64,000 nt of DNA from Sphingobacteriaceae bacterium. Its GTDB lineage: Bacteria > Bacteroidota > Bacteroidia > B-17B0 > Aurantibacillaceae. The notes beneath the pieces are model-generated. The model worked only from the letters and a program-made list of their open reading frames with translations, had not been told where the DNA came from and ran no database searches. The DNA is taken from positions 186,001-250,000 of the forward strand of contig JADJMM010000002.1 of assembly GCA_016709575.1 (NCBI GenBank), read 5' to 3'. The number at the start of each line of letters is the position of its first letter. The stretch's first letter is position 1. This document shows positions 30,176-40,099 of the stretch, piece by piece. The position numbers and the translations under genes are program-made.

Positions 30176-31438
30176 TTATTGTTCAAAGAAGAAATCGATC
30201 AGTCGATTTAATCTTTCAACGTTGAATGCGGATTCGCCGTCGAAGAAGGAATCGATTGATTTTGTTATTTCCTCTGCCGAGATGTATCCATCTTTATTTG
30301 CATCGGCAGGTTGTAACTCTGTTGGTATTTTTGTTGTTTTACCAGATTTTTCTTTAACATCTTTTGCTTTAGTTTCAACTTCTTTTAGATAGTTTAAACT
30401 TGGCGCCACATTAAATCCTTCACTTCTTTCAATAGCTAAAGAATCCCATTCCATTTGGCGTTTTGCATAATCTTCTTCATTAATGGTAACTCCAAATCCA
30501 TCCACCTTAGCGCCTGGCTTTGTGGTAGGTTCAGCATCCATATAATCTTCAATACCGTCACCATCCGTATCAGTAGGGCAACCTTTGCCGTTAACTTTAG
30601 CACCCTTTGGAGTTCCTAAGCATTCATCTTTTGTATCAACAACACCATCGTTATCGTAATCTGCATTATCAATAGCAGAGAAGTCAATGTTTGCGTATTC
30701 GTCTTTCGGTTTTTTGGTGAAATTATAATTCAAGGAAATGTTTCCTGCAATCCAACTATCATTTCCTCCATTCTTATAATTATCAATATAATCTGTTAAA
30801 GCGATATTGTAATTAACTGCGAAACGAACGCTGGTGCGTAATCCCATTTGGAATTTCATTCCCAAATTAATTGGAATGTAAAGAGCGCTGCGGCTATAGT
30901 TAGCAATAGAATCTTTTAATTGTGTTTCGTAATCGTAATCACGCTTAATAATGTTTGCCAAAGGCTCGTTGGTAGTCGACTCCGATAAATCACGAATAGA
31001 ACCATCTGCCCAATAGTTGTAAGTTTTGTTGTTTGCGCCAACTAAATCACCATGAGGATCAAACATCATATAACCAACGCCCACCGAAATAAACGGTGCC
31101 GCCACTTTATGTGTGTCTTTCAACCTATCGAAAAAAGCCATGATGTTAAACTCACCACCCATAATTTTCGATTGAAAATTTTTATGAGAGTTAACTGAAT
31201 TATCAGTTCCCTGAAGGGTTCCGTACATTCCGCTTAAGCCAAAGCCTAAAACTTTCCCTACACGGTAATCAACACCAAAGTTGTAACCTAATCGGGCATC
31301 TGCAAAATAGTTAGTGTTGCGTTCTTTCCCAACATCACCATTAAACTTTAAACCACTTACACCAGCAGTAATACCGAATTGAGCATCCGCTACGAAAGCA
31401 AATGACATCAAACCTAAAATAACTAATACTTTTTTCAT
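30176..31438 (-). CDS. Outer-membrane barrel protein with TSP3 repeats and EF-hand
   Basis: 420 residues, intact. Signal peptide (VLVILGLMSFAFVADAQ), outer-membrane barrel (~20-240), TSP3 Ca-binding repeats (DYDNDGVVDTKDECLGTP, DTDGDGIEDYMD) and a C-terminal EF-hand-like loop (DANKDGYISAEEITKSI). The barrel and TSP3 part aligns with the gene at 26703 (shared NFQS, YNYWADGSI/YYYWKDGSI, RDY.YET, TDYIDN/TDYVDG), so the two are paralogues. First gene of the three-gene cassette. An imperfect promoter (TTG-N19-TATTTTAA) is visible upstream on the minus strand. Role unknown; Ca-dependent envelope scaffolding is a guess. Confidence 0.8.
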   Translation of the reverse strand: MKKVLVILGLMSFAFVADAQFGITAGVSGLKFNGDVGKERNTNYFADARLGYNFGVDYRVGKVLGFGLSGMYGTLQGTDNSVNSHKNFQSKIMGGEFNIMAFFDRLKDTHKVAAPFISVGVGYMMFDPHGDLVGANNKTYNYWADGSIRDLSESTTNEPLANIIKRDYDYETQLKDSIANYSRSALYIPINLGMKFQMGLRTSVRFAVNYNIALTDYIDNYKNGGNDSWIAGNISLNYNFTKKPKDEYANIDFSAIDNADYDNDGVVDTKDECLGTPKGAKVNGKGCPTDTDGDGIEDYMDAEPTTKPGAKVDGFGVTINEEDYAKRQMEWDSLAIERSEGFNVAPSLNYLKEVETKAKDVKEKSGKTTKIPTELQPADANKDGYISAEEITKSIDSFFDGESAFNVERLNRLIDFFFEQ

Positions 31439-31555
31439 TAGTATTGAATTTAAATTGTTTTTACACTATTAACCAATGAGATAGACCTCTACCCCATTCT
31501 TGAAATAAAAGGTTAAAATATGCAAAATTCGGTACTTAGCAAAACTAATTTAAAA

Positions 31556-31582
31556 AAGAAAAGCCCCTGATAAGGAGCTCTT
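31556..31582 (-). terminator. Terminator downstream of the SDR gene
   Basis: Minus strand GAGCTCCTTATCAGGGGCT followed by TTTTCTTTTTT; stem AGCTCCT/AGGGGCT with one G-T pair. Confidence 0.65.
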
Positions 31583-31614
31583 TAGTTGTAAACAAGCGGA
31601 TGTTAAAACCAGCT

Positions 31615-32401
31615 TTATAAACTGGCAGTTCGACCCCCATCAACCGGCAAATTAATGCCGTTAATGTAAGATGCTGCGGGTGAGGCTAAAAAGGCAACAG
31701 CTGATGCTATTTCGGTAGGATCGGCGAACCGTCCCATTGGAATTTCATGTAACATTTCAGCTTTAACTGAATCTGTACCTAAACCGTTTTTAGTAGCCTT
31801 GGTATTTATGATATTTTCTAAGCGCTGGGTACTAGTTGCACCGGGTAAAACGTTATTTACAGTGATATTAAATTTCCGAATTCATTAGCCAGCGTTTTGC
31901 CCAATTACCAACCGCTGCCCGAATTGTATTTGACACTCCTAAATTTGGTAAAGGTTGTTTTACCGAAGTAGAAATAATATTTATTACTCTTCCATAACCT
32001 GCATTTTTCATTCCCTCTAAACAAGCTTGTACTAAAATATGATTACAGATTAAATGATTATTAAATGCCGAAACAAATTCTTCAACCTTTGCGGAATTTA
32101 TAGCGCCGCTCGGAGGACCACCTGTGTTATTTACTAAAATATGCACCGGACTATTTCTTTGCATAAAAGCATCCAACAGTGACTTTAATTTATCAGGTTG
32201 TGTAAAATCAACACACATGTATGAGTGGGTTTGACCATGCTCTGCACTCAATTCTGCTTTTACTTTTTTTAGTGATTCTTCGTTACGGGCCACTAATGTT
32301 ACGCTTGCTCCCATTTTAGCTAATTCCATAGCTACAGCTTTTCCGATGCCTTGTGTACTACCACAAACAATGGCTTTTTTATTTTTTAAATCGAGATTCA
32401 T
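31615..32401 (-). CDS. Short-chain dehydrogenase/reductase lacking the catalytic Tyr, two frameshifts
   Basis: Rossmann SDR, ~262 residues after correction. Cofactor loop KKAIVCGSTQGIGKAVA and NNTGGPPSGA are present, and IISTSVKQP carries the catalytic Ser. At the usual YxxxK position it reads GVSNTIRAAVGNWAK, so Tyr is replaced. Homologues with SNT(I)RG/A at this position are a recognised atypical group in Bacteroidota, so activity may be altered rather than lost. Breaks: one missing base at 31895-31898 (restores WAKTLANE) and one at 31873-31875 (restores FGKFNITVNNVLPGAT). The C-terminal INLPVDGGR is typical. Substrate unknown. Confidence 0.82.
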
Positions 32402-32402
32402 T

Positions 32403-32894
32403 TTATTTTTCTATTTCTTTTAAAACGTCAACAATTAAATCTTTTTCAAATCCCCTTGAAGAGGCATATTGCAATAATTTATAATGCTTTTTTATTATGT
32501 TGGACTCTTTTATGAGCTTACTTTTCTTTGCAATAACTTTTTCTAAGGTACTAAAATAATCCTTGTCGGGAATTTGTTTTAGAGCCTTATTTATGCAATA
32601 ATCACTTACCTTCCTTTGCCTTAATTCAATTTTTATTTTTATTTTGCCCCATTGTTTTATGCGAAATTTTCCACCGGCAAAAGCTATCGCAAAACGCTCT
32701 TCGTTTAAAAAATTTTCGCCAATCAGTTCGGTTATTATTTGTTCAACATCGGCAGCGTGAAGTCCGAACTCGTATAATTTATCCCTAGTTTCTTGTTGGG
32801 CGCGCTCCTGGTAGGCGCACCAATTTTCAATTCTTTTACGCGCCATTAAAGGTGTTAGTTGTTTTGGTGATATTTTACGGCCGTAGTTTTCCAA
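32403..32894 (-). CDS. recX: Regulatory protein RecX
   Basis: ~164 residues. RecX binds RecA filaments and limits recombination. Characteristic three-helix repeats are seen: WCAYQERAQQETRDKLYEFG, NFLNEERFAIAFAGGKFRI and WGKIKIKIELRQRKV. The open frame extends further upstream but overlaps the divergent methyltransferase gene, so I chose the TTG at 32894 (ENYGRKISPKQLTP); a start at MARKRIEN (~32846) is also possible. Lies 2 bases upstream of the SDR gene, same strand. Basic C-terminus, usual for the family. Confidence 0.82.
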   Translation of the reverse strand: MENYGRKISPKQLTPLMARKRIENWCAYQERAQQETRDKLYEFGLHAADVEQIITELIGENFLNEERFAIAFAGGKFRIKQWGKIKIKIELRQRKVSDYCINKALKQIPDKDYFSTLEKVIAKKSKLIKESNIIKKHYKLLQYASSRGFEKDLIVDVLKEIEK

Positions 32895-32907
32895 GACTGC
32901 TAAAATA

Positions 32908-34291
32908 TTGATTACACTTGTAATAAAAAAAGTACAATTGAAGTTACCTGAACAACTTTTAAACAGTTTAAAAAATACCGCCGGCTTTGATGAAAAAAAG
33001 TTTGTGGATTTACATAATAGCGAAGAAAAAATTACTTCGGTACGATTAAACCCATTTAAAAAAACAAAACTTGATTTTACATTAGACAAAGAAGTAAGTT
33101 GGTGTGAAGATGGATTTTATTTGAACGAACGCCCATCCTTTACTTTTGATCCACTTTTTCATGCAGGTTGCTATTATGTTCAGGAAGCAGGTTCTATGTT
33201 TTTGGCACACGCTTTAAAACATTCAGTTGATTTAACGCAAGAACTTGCAGTTCTGGATTTATGTGCAGCGCCCGGAGGAAAATCGACTTTAGTAAACTGC
33301 TTACTAAACGAAAATAGTTTTTTAATAAGTAATGAAGTTATAAAACCACGCGCTGAAGTTTTAGTTCACAATTTAAATAAATGGGGAACTTGCAATACAG
33401 CCGTATCAAATTGCGATCCGCAAATTTTTTCAAAACTCGATTCGGTTTTTTGATGTAATTGTTGCGGATGTGCCTTGCAGCGGTTCCGGTTTATTTCGGA
33501 AACAACCTGATGCTGTAAATGAATGGAGTGTTGATAATGTTAATCTTTGCAGCACGCGTCAAAAACGGATTGTTGGTGATTCTATTTCGAGTTTAAAGCC
33601 GGGAGGTGTTTTTATTTATTCAACTTGTTCGTACTCAAAAGAAGAAAACGAAATGGAAGTGGAATGGATGATGAAAGAATTTGATTTAGAATTGGTGCAA
33701 ATTCCATTGGAAGAAAGTTGGAAAATTATTGATACCGGATTAGGCTACCGGTTCTATCCCTACTTAACAAAAAGTGAAGGTTTCTTTTGCGCGGTGTTGA
33801 AGAAAAAAGGCGAATCAGAACCCAATCACAGCAAGAAAAATAGAAAAATTACATTCGAAGAAATTTCAAAAAAAGAATTTGAGCCTTTAAAAAATCATGT
33901 TGATTTAAAATCTAATCATAAAATTTTCCGCTTCCAAAACGAATTTAAATTGGTGAATGCATCTCTTTTTGATTTCATGAATACTTATGGCATGAACGTG
34001 TATTTCAAAAAAACAGGAACAACTTTGGGAGAATTAAAACACAGCGATTTTTTACCCCATCACGAATTCGCACAAAGCATTTATTTAAGTTCCTCCACCA
34101 AAAAACTGGAGCTCACAAAAGAACAAGCCATTGCCTTTTTAAGAAAAGAAAATTTAAATCTGAAGGCTGAAAAGGGAATTAATTTGATGACTTATAAAAA
34201 TCAAGGCTTAGGTTGGGCAAAAGTTTTAGATAATCGCATTAATAATTATTTGCCAAAGGAATTCAGAATTTTGAGTCAGGAAGAGTTTTAG
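32908..34291 (+). CDS. RsmB/NOP2-family RNA (cytosine-5) methyltransferase, frameshifted
   Basis: SAM-dependent m5C methyltransferase of the RsmF/NOL1/NOP2 family, acting on rRNA or tRNA. Motif I is VLDLCAAPGGKST, motif IV is ADVPCSGSGLFRK (Cys general acid), and the motif VI cysteine is in YSTCSYSKEENE. A C-terminal PUA-like region follows (LGELKHSDFLPHHEFAQS). The frame breaks at 33444-33451; removing one base in GGTTTTTT joins LDSFFDVIVADVPCSG. About 460 residues. The start is uncertain (TTG 32908 or TTG 32935). Divergent from recX. Probably an indel error. Confidence 0.85.
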
Positions 34292-36245
34292 TTTCCTAAA
34301 TTTCTCAATGCAGCAAACACAATTTTAATGTCTTTTTCTACTGAATAATCTTTTGAATAAGACAAGAACAATAAATTAATTTTATCCGCTTGCAATTCTG
34401 TTTTAGAAGCGTCGGCCGGTGTTAACACTGATGGCTTAATGGCGGGTAAATCTTTACGTGGGGCTTTACCATAACCAACCCAAGAATAAATCCCTAACAA
34501 TACTTTAAAACAATTGGCGATAAAATTGAGTTTGTTTTTTTGAACGAAAAATAAAATTGGAGAAAATAATAATAACAGACCAGATGAAGTTAAATCGAAT
34601 AAACGTTTCTTTCTTCTGTTCTCCGGCTTCCCAACATTATTAATATCGATAACATATAAATCGCCTGCGGTATCAATACTATTACTTCCAATAATGGATA
34701 AACTTTCGGGCGGTGCAATTTTAAAATCAACACCCTTTGTAACCAGCGTTAACATTTTATCGATGATGTTTTGCGATGAAATATTTTTAGCGCAGAAAAT
34801 AATTTCGTTGATCACATGTACATCCACAATTTCATTTATCTGATTAAAATTACCAATGTAATACTGATGTTTTACGCCATTATCATTATTACTTACAAAA
34901 CCAACAAAGCCTGCATTAATACGTGTTTTCCTTTAATAAACCAAAAACGCGGTCAAACTCTTCTTCACTTCCAATAATGACAATCCGTTTGCTTTTTTTG
35001 TTCGGTTTTGAATTTAAATTGTGATAGTCCCGCTGCATTATAAATGATGCGCGTAATCAGGTAAACCAAAATTGTATAGGCCGTTCCTATTAAAATTAAG
35101 GCGCGCGAGAAACGATAATTTTCAGGTAATAAAGAATATAAGATTAAGATAATGGCTGTTCCTACCAATACCCCGCGAATCATTTTTAAGAAGCGGAAAG
35201 GTTTATCATAACCACCACTTAAATAACTAAAAAACATCCAAATCACAGTGTAAATCGGAAAAGCTAAATCAATTAAGCGCTTTGAATAATAATCATCGTT
35301 AAATTTAAATTGTAATTCGTAAATGTCTTTTATCATGTATAATCCCAATACAATCAATCCAAAATCAATGGCAGGAAAAAAAGATTGTTTGATAAAACGC
35401 GCAGTAATTGCAACAGTAGCCCGTAAATAAATAGCCAGATGAATTAAAAAATTAAAGAGCTTGGCATTACCCGAACTAAAATGTTTTTGCGCAAAAATAG
35501 CCATCGCTTTATAAAAAACAATTACATAGTTGACACTGCTCTTTTTAGTACTTTCTCCTTTGTAATGTATGATACTTGAATCCGCGAAATAATAGTTTTT
35601 ATATCCGCCTAAAGTGATGCGATATGACAAATCAATGTCCTCACCATACATGAAAAAAGTTTCGTCCAACATCCCCACTTTATCCAGAGTTTCTTTCCGC
35701 ATCAACATAAAAGCGCCACTCAACACATCAATCTGATGCGTTTTATCTTTATCTAAGTAAGTTAAATGGTATTGTCCGAATTTTTTTGAGTTGGGGAATA
35801 ATTTAGCCAGACCAAATATTTTATAAAACGCAACTGCAGGAGTTGGCAATCCGCGTTTTGATTCCGGCAAGAATTTGCCTTTTCCATCAAACATTTTAAT
35901 TCCTAAACCGCCGGCATCAGGATGTTCGTTCATAAAAGAAACTACCTTTTCAAATGTATCTTCCTGAACAACTGTATCCGGATTCAATAACAAAACATAC
36001 TTACCTGAGCTTAATTTTATAGCCTGATTATTGGCGACTGAAAAACCGGTGTTCGTTTTGTTTTCGATTAATTTTACTTGCGGAAATTTTTGTTTGATGA
36101 AAGGAACAGAACCATCTACAGAATTATTATCCACTACAAACACTTCAATATTCAGATTTTTGGAAGCATTGAATACCGAATGCAAACACTGTTCAACAAA
36201 GTGTTTAACATTATAATTAACTATTATTATGGATAAATCCTGCAC
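34288..36245 (-). CDS. GT2 glycosyltransferase fused to a degenerate sugar-phosphate transferase module
   Basis: After correction ~650 residues. N-terminal GT2 (SIIIVNYNVKHFVEQCLHSV; DXD-like LLNPDTVVQED; GAFMLMRKETLDKVGMLDE; GEDIDLSYR). Then come several membrane spans (~260-410), a Rossmann-like CoA_binding_3 segment (RIVIIGSEEEFDRV), and a C-terminal remnant of a bacterial sugar transferase (KKRLFDLTSSGLLLLFSPIL; later LPAIKPSVLTPAD and LSYSKDYSVEKDIKI). The remnant lacks the central catalytic part of WcaJ/WbaP-type enzymes. Breaks: 34993-34999 (one missing base) and 34930-34931 (one extra G). Likely an envelope-polysaccharide enzyme. Its stop overlaps the convergent methyltransferase end by 4 bases. 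Confidence 0.78.
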
Positions 36246-36297
36246 TTAAAGAGTCTAAATATACCTATTAGGCGGGTATAAGAACGATTAAAACGAC

Positions 36298-36570
36298 CTA
36301 TTTATTGCAACGCGTACACGATTTACGCTTGTATTTTTTGAGTTCATTAACGCTTGAAACGAACTTAATTTCGTTTGAGCATTTGTTTAAACCACCACAA
36401 CTGCGGTGCTTATGAAAAGTCTTATCCTTGTTATCGGTACACACATAAACACTAATGGCTTTTGGTGCCGCTTTTTTCTTAGGCGCAGGCTTTTTCTTGG
36501 CTTGGGAAAAAGCAGAACCAAAGCACACAAAAAGTGCCATCATGATAAATACTATTCTGGTGTTTTTCAT
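36298..36570 (-). CDS. Small exported Cys/His-rich protein
   Basis: 90 residues. Signal peptide IVFIMMALFVCFGSAFSQ, then a basic AKKKPAPKKKAAPK stretch and a compact domain with VYVCTDNKDKTFHKHRSC, GGLNKCSNEI and RKSCTRCNK. The spacing of Cys and His resembles small metal-binding (Ada/C2H-like) domains that begin VY.C and end in C..C. Function unknown; could bind zinc in the periplasm. Standalone gene between the GT2 gene and the tRNA. Confidence 0.65.
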   Translation of the reverse strand: MKNTRIVFIMMALFVCFGSAFSQAKKKPAPKKKAAPKAISVYVCTDNKDKTFHKHRSCGGLNKCSNEIKFVSSVNELKKYKRKSCTRCNK

Positions 36571-36683
36571 AATTGTAATGTTGAAATCCTTGCTTCAATT
36601 ATAGGCAATTTTTCCGAAAATTTACCTCCAAAAGCTCTCTAAATTCCACTTCTTAGGCAATTGACCTTAAAATTGGAAATAAA

Positions 36684-36715
36684 TTGAAATTTAGTTGATT
36701 CTTTTCTTAAATTTG
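36684..36715 (+). promoter_or_regulatory. Promoter of tRNA-Arg
   Basis: TTG at 36684-36686, 21-base spacer, TAAATTTG at 36708-36715: a perfect Bacteroidota consensus. Transcription would start near 36721, 8 bases before the mature tRNA. Confidence 0.75.
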
Positions 36716-36728
36716 TGCCCTCTAAAAT

Positions 36729-36802
36729 GGTCTTGTAGCTCAACTGGATAGAGCAATAGCCTTCTAAGCTATAGGTTCCGCGTTCGAGCCGCGGCAGGAT
36801 CA
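36729..36802 (+). tRNA. tRNA-Arg (anticodon TCT)
   Basis: 74 bases. The acceptor stem GGTCTTG pairs with CAGGATC (two wobble pairs), discriminator A at 36802. Anticodon stem ATAGC/GCTAT (36756-36760 / 36768-36772) with loop CTTCTAA gives TCT, reading AGA. T arm CCGCG-TTCGAGC-CGCGG. CCA is not encoded, as is usual in this phylum for many tRNAs. AGA is a major Arg codon in an AT-rich genome. Confidence 0.95.
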
Positions 36803-36812
36803 CTGGTGCCAA

Positions 36813-36876
36813 ACCAAGAACCCTCACAGTTTAAAAAATTCGTTTTTTACTCGGGCTGAGGGTTTATTTTTTGGTT
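36813..36876 (+). terminator. Structured terminator downstream of tRNA-Arg
   Basis: AACCCTCA (36819-36826) pairs with TGAGGGTT (36857-36864), followed by TATTTTTT. Inside lies a second hairpin of six A, TTCG loop, six T (36833-36848). An outer AACCAA/TTGGTT (36812-36817 / 36871-36876) extends the stem. Confidence 0.65.
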
Positions 36877-36983
36877 AAAATCGGCCTCTTTCTTCAACAA
36901 TTAAGCGTTAACAACATTACAAAGCCCGTATCTACAGGCCCACCCTGCTCGTTATCTTTATAGGATAATCGCTTCTAACAACA

Positions 36984-39668
36984 ATGGCAGAGAAAAAAAA
37001 TAAATTCAGAAATACCCCGATTGAGGAAACAGATTTAATGGAAGAAAAATCGGAACCGAAATTTGAAATCAATCGTCAACACGATATTGAAGAAGATCCC
37101 TTTTTACCAAAAAAGCCTTCCGCTAAAAAAAATAAAATAAAGAAGGTTGAAGTTGTTGAAGAGGAACCGGAAACCGAAGTTGAAGAAACGCCTAAACCAA
37201 AAGCTAAGAAAAAAGAAAAAGTAGCGAAAGTAACTTTAATGGACCGCTTTCAAAAAGTAGTGACGGTTTATCAAAACGAAAGAACTCAAAAAATAATAGG
37301 ACTCAGCTTAATTTTAACCGGCGCTTATCTTGCCATTGCTTTCATTTCGTATTTCTTTACTTGGGATGTTGATCAGGATAAAGTATTTGGTCCGTTGTCG
37401 GAATTATTTAGCGAAGAAGTAAAAGTAAAAAACTGGTTAGGAAAATTAGGAGCACTTGTTTCAAATCAATTTTTACACAAATGGTTTGGTGTTTCATCAT
37501 TCTTATTTGTTCCTGTGTTAGTGATGTATGGCGTACAAAAATTACTTAGTAAATCGTTTGTAAAACCTCAAGCCTTCAACGCAAAATGGTTATTCATTAT
37601 GGTTTGGAGTTCTTTAACGCTTGCTTTTATTTTTCATGATAAATGGTTTTTCTTAGGAGGAGGGTTTGGTTATATCATGAACCAACAAATCAGTAATTAC
37701 GTTGGTAGTATTGGTTTATTAGCTTTACTAGGATTCTCGATGCTTACGTTTTTAGTGTTGAGCATTAATCTTTCGTTCAAATTACCGGAACGCAAATTAG
37801 CAGAAGTTACACCGGATGCAGAATTAGAAGCAGAAGAGGAAGTTGTAGCAGAACAAAAAGAAGAAACTATTTTTTATGTGAATGAAAGTAAAGAAGAAAA
37901 ACTTTCTGCCGAAGAAGAAGCTCAGGCCTTAAACTTCGAAGTAAAAAATGCAGTTGTAGAAACCCCAATAGTTGAAGAGAAAAAAGAAGAACCAGTTGCT
38001 GAACTAAAAGAAGAACCAATAGCTCTGGATTTAAATAAAGAAACTGCAGAAAAAATTTCTAAAGAAGGTGAGCCTGAATTTTTAGTGGAGACTGGTCCGA
38101 AAGAAGAAGTTCTTGAAGACGAAAATAAAGCTGCAAAATTAGTAGAAGAGTTTGGCGAATACGACCCGACGCTCGATTTAGGCAATTATCAATTCCCACA
38201 TTACGATTTATTAAATGATTACGGTAACCAACATACAAAAGTAAATCAAGAAGAATTAGTTCAGAACAAAGACCGCATTATTGCCACTCTTAAAAATTAC
38301 GGTATTGAGATTGACAAAATCATGGCGACTGTTGGTCCAACCGTAACTTTATATGAAATTGTTCCAGCGGCGGGTGTACGTATATCGAAAATTAAAAATT
38401 TAGAAGATGATATCGCTTTAAGTTTAGCAGCACTAGGAATCCGTATCATTGCTCCTATTCCCGGTAAAGGAACCATTGGTATTGAAGTACCAAATCAAAC
38501 GCCTGAGATGGTGCCAATGCGTAACATCTTAGCTTCAGAGAAATTTAATAACTCCACATTCGATTTACCAATTGCTTTGGGAAAAACTATCAGCAACGAA
38601 ATTTTTATTGCTGACTTAGCGAAGATGCCTCACTTATTAATGGCCGGTGCAACCGGACAAGGTAAATCTGTTGGATTAAATGCAGTATTAGTTTCTTTAC
38701 TTTACAAAAAACATCCGGCACAAATCAAATTTGTATTGGTTGATCCGAAAAAAGTAGAATTAACTCTATTCAAAAAAATTGAGCGTCACTTCCTTGCTAA
38801 ATTGCCAAATTCAGAAGATGCAATTATTACTGATAACACGAAAGTAATTCATACACTAAACTCATTGTGTATCGAAATGGATGCACGTTACAGTTTATTA
38901 CAAGATGCGCAAGTAAGAAATATAAAAGAGTACAATGCGAAATTTGTAAGCCGTAAATTAAATCCAAACGACGGACATAAATATTTACCGTACATTATTT
39001 TAGTGGTGGATGAGTTTGCGGATTTAATTATGACTGCAGGTAAAGAAGTGGAAACGCCAATTGCCCGTTTAGCACAATTAGCACGTGCGGTTGGTATACA
39101 TTTAATTATTGCAACACAACGTCCTTCAGTAAATATTATTACAGGAACTATTAAAGCTAACTTCCCTGCACGTATTGCTTTCCGTGTAACAAGTAAAATT
39201 GATTCAAGAACTATTCTAGATGCCGGTGGCGCAGAACAATTGATTGGTCGCGGTGATATGTTATTAAGTACAGGCAACGATTTAATTCGTATTCAGTGTG
39301 CATTTGTAGATACACCTGAAGTAGAAAAAATTACCGATTTCATTGGTGCACAACGCGCCTACCCGAGTGCCTTTATGTTACCGGAATATCATGGTGAAGA
39401 AGGTGAAAGCGGAAAAGATGATGTGGATTTAAGTGAGCGCGATAAAATGTTTGAAGATGCTGCTAAATTAGTAGTACAGTTTCAACAAGGCAGTGCTTCC
39501 TTCTTACAGCGTAAATTAAAATTGGGTTATAACCGCGCAGGACGAATTGTTGATCAATTAGAAGCTGCAGGTATAATCGGACAATTTGAAGGCTCTAAAG
39601 CTCGTGAAGTGTTGTGTAACGCCATGGCGCAATTGGATGCTATTATTGCTAAGATAAAAGGACAGTAA
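36984..39668 (+). CDS. ftsK: DNA translocase FtsK
   Basis: 894 residues, intact. Moves chromosome ends through the closing septum. Charged N-terminus, four membrane spans (~110-270), a long Glu-rich linker (~275-400), then the motor: FtsK alpha (YGIEIDKIMATVGPTVTLYE), Walker A AGATGQGKSVGLN (~555), Walker B IILVVDEFADLIM, and QLARAVGIHLIIATQRPSV. C-terminal gamma winged helix (GSASFLQRKLKLGYNRAGRI) recognises KOPS-like sites. Own transcript, after the tRNA terminator; only a weak -7 match (TATCTTTA) upstream. Confidence 0.96.
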   Translation: MAEKKNKFRNTPIEETDLMEEKSEPKFEINRQHDIEEDPFLPKKPSAKKNKIKKVEVVEEEPETEVEETPKPKAKKKEKVAKVTLMDRFQKVVTVYQNERTQKIIGLSLILTGAYLAIAFISYFFTWDVDQDKVFGPLSELFSEEVKVKNWLGKLGALVSNQFLHKWFGVSSFLFVPVLVMYGVQKLLSKSFVKPQAFNAKWLFIMVWSSLTLAFIFHDKWFFLGGGFGYIMNQQISNYVGSIGLLALLGFSMLTFLVLSINLSFKLPERKLAEVTPDAELEAEEEVVAEQKEETIFYVNESKEEKLSAEEEAQALNFEVKNAVVETPIVEEKKEEPVAELKEEPIALDLNKETAEKISKEGEPEFLVETGPKEEVLEDENKAAKLVEEFGEYDPTLDLGNYQFPHYDLLNDYGNQHTKVNQEELVQNKDRIIATLKNYGIEIDKIMATVGPTVTLYEIVPAAGVRISKIKNLEDDIALSLAALGIRIIAPIPGKGTIGIEVPNQTPEMVPMRNILASEKFNNSTFDLPIALGKTISNEIFIADLAKMPHLLMAGATGQGKSVGLNAVLVSLLYKKHPAQIKFVLVDPKKVELTLFKKIERHFLAKLPNSEDAIITDNTKVIHTLNSLCIEMDARYSLLQDAQVRNIKEYNAKFVSRKLNPNDGHKYLPYIILVVDEFADLIMTAGKEVETPIARLAQLARAVGIHLIIATQRPSVNIITGTIKANFPARIAFRVTSKIDSRTILDAGGAEQLIGRGDMLLSTGNDLIRIQCAFVDTPEVEKITDFIGAQRAYPSAFMLPEYHGEEGESGKDDVDLSERDKMFEDAAKLVVQFQQGSASFLQRKLKLGYNRAGRIVDQLEAAGIIGQFEGSKAREVLCNAMAQLDAIIAKIKGQ

Positions 39669-39693
39669 TTTAAGAACCAAGTTTTTTTCCAGT

Positions 39694-40080
39694 TTATTCT
39701 TTTAATGACTCAAGCCAATTAATTGCCGCAGACTCGTCTACAAATAAACGCGTGTTTACTTTTGGCTTAGTTACTTTTATAAAAAAATTTGCTATCAATC
39801 GAACGGGTAAGGATTTTACTAAAAACGCATCTGCTATTCTCCACTTTTGCAAATATTCTGCATCAGCATAAACTTGTCTGGCCTCGGTACTAGATGATAA
39901 ATTCCCGCCAAAATCAATTACCGCGTAGTGCCTAACGGGTCCCATAAATTCTTGAACGTAAACCAACATTTCTTTTATTTCCGCAACGTCCACAACCTGA
40001 TCTTGCTTTACCCTATAAAACAAAATATTTTTTTGCTCATCGAACTCAAGCTTAGCTAAGGGATAATCCTTTGTTCTCAT
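39694..40080 (-). CDS. STAS/SpoIIAA-like small protein
   Basis: 128 residues, no signal peptide, cytoplasmic. Alternating strands and helices (LEFDEQKNILFYRVKQDQVV, YAVIDFGGNLSSSTEARQVY, SAAINWLESLKE) fit the STAS/SpoIIAA-like fold common in Bacteroidota as stand-alone proteins of unknown function. No phosphorylatable Ser motif like that of SpoIIAA is clear. Lies 19 bases downstream of tsaC on the same strand, probably co-transcribed. Confidence 0.6.
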   Translation of the reverse strand: MRTKDYPLAKLEFDEQKNILFYRVKQDQVVDVAEIKEMLVYVQEFMGPVRHYAVIDFGGNLSSSTEARQVYADAEYLQKWRIADAFLVKSLPVRLIANFFIKVTKPKVNTRLFVDESAAINWLESLKE

Positions 40081-40099
40081 AAAGTGGTAAATATAAAAA

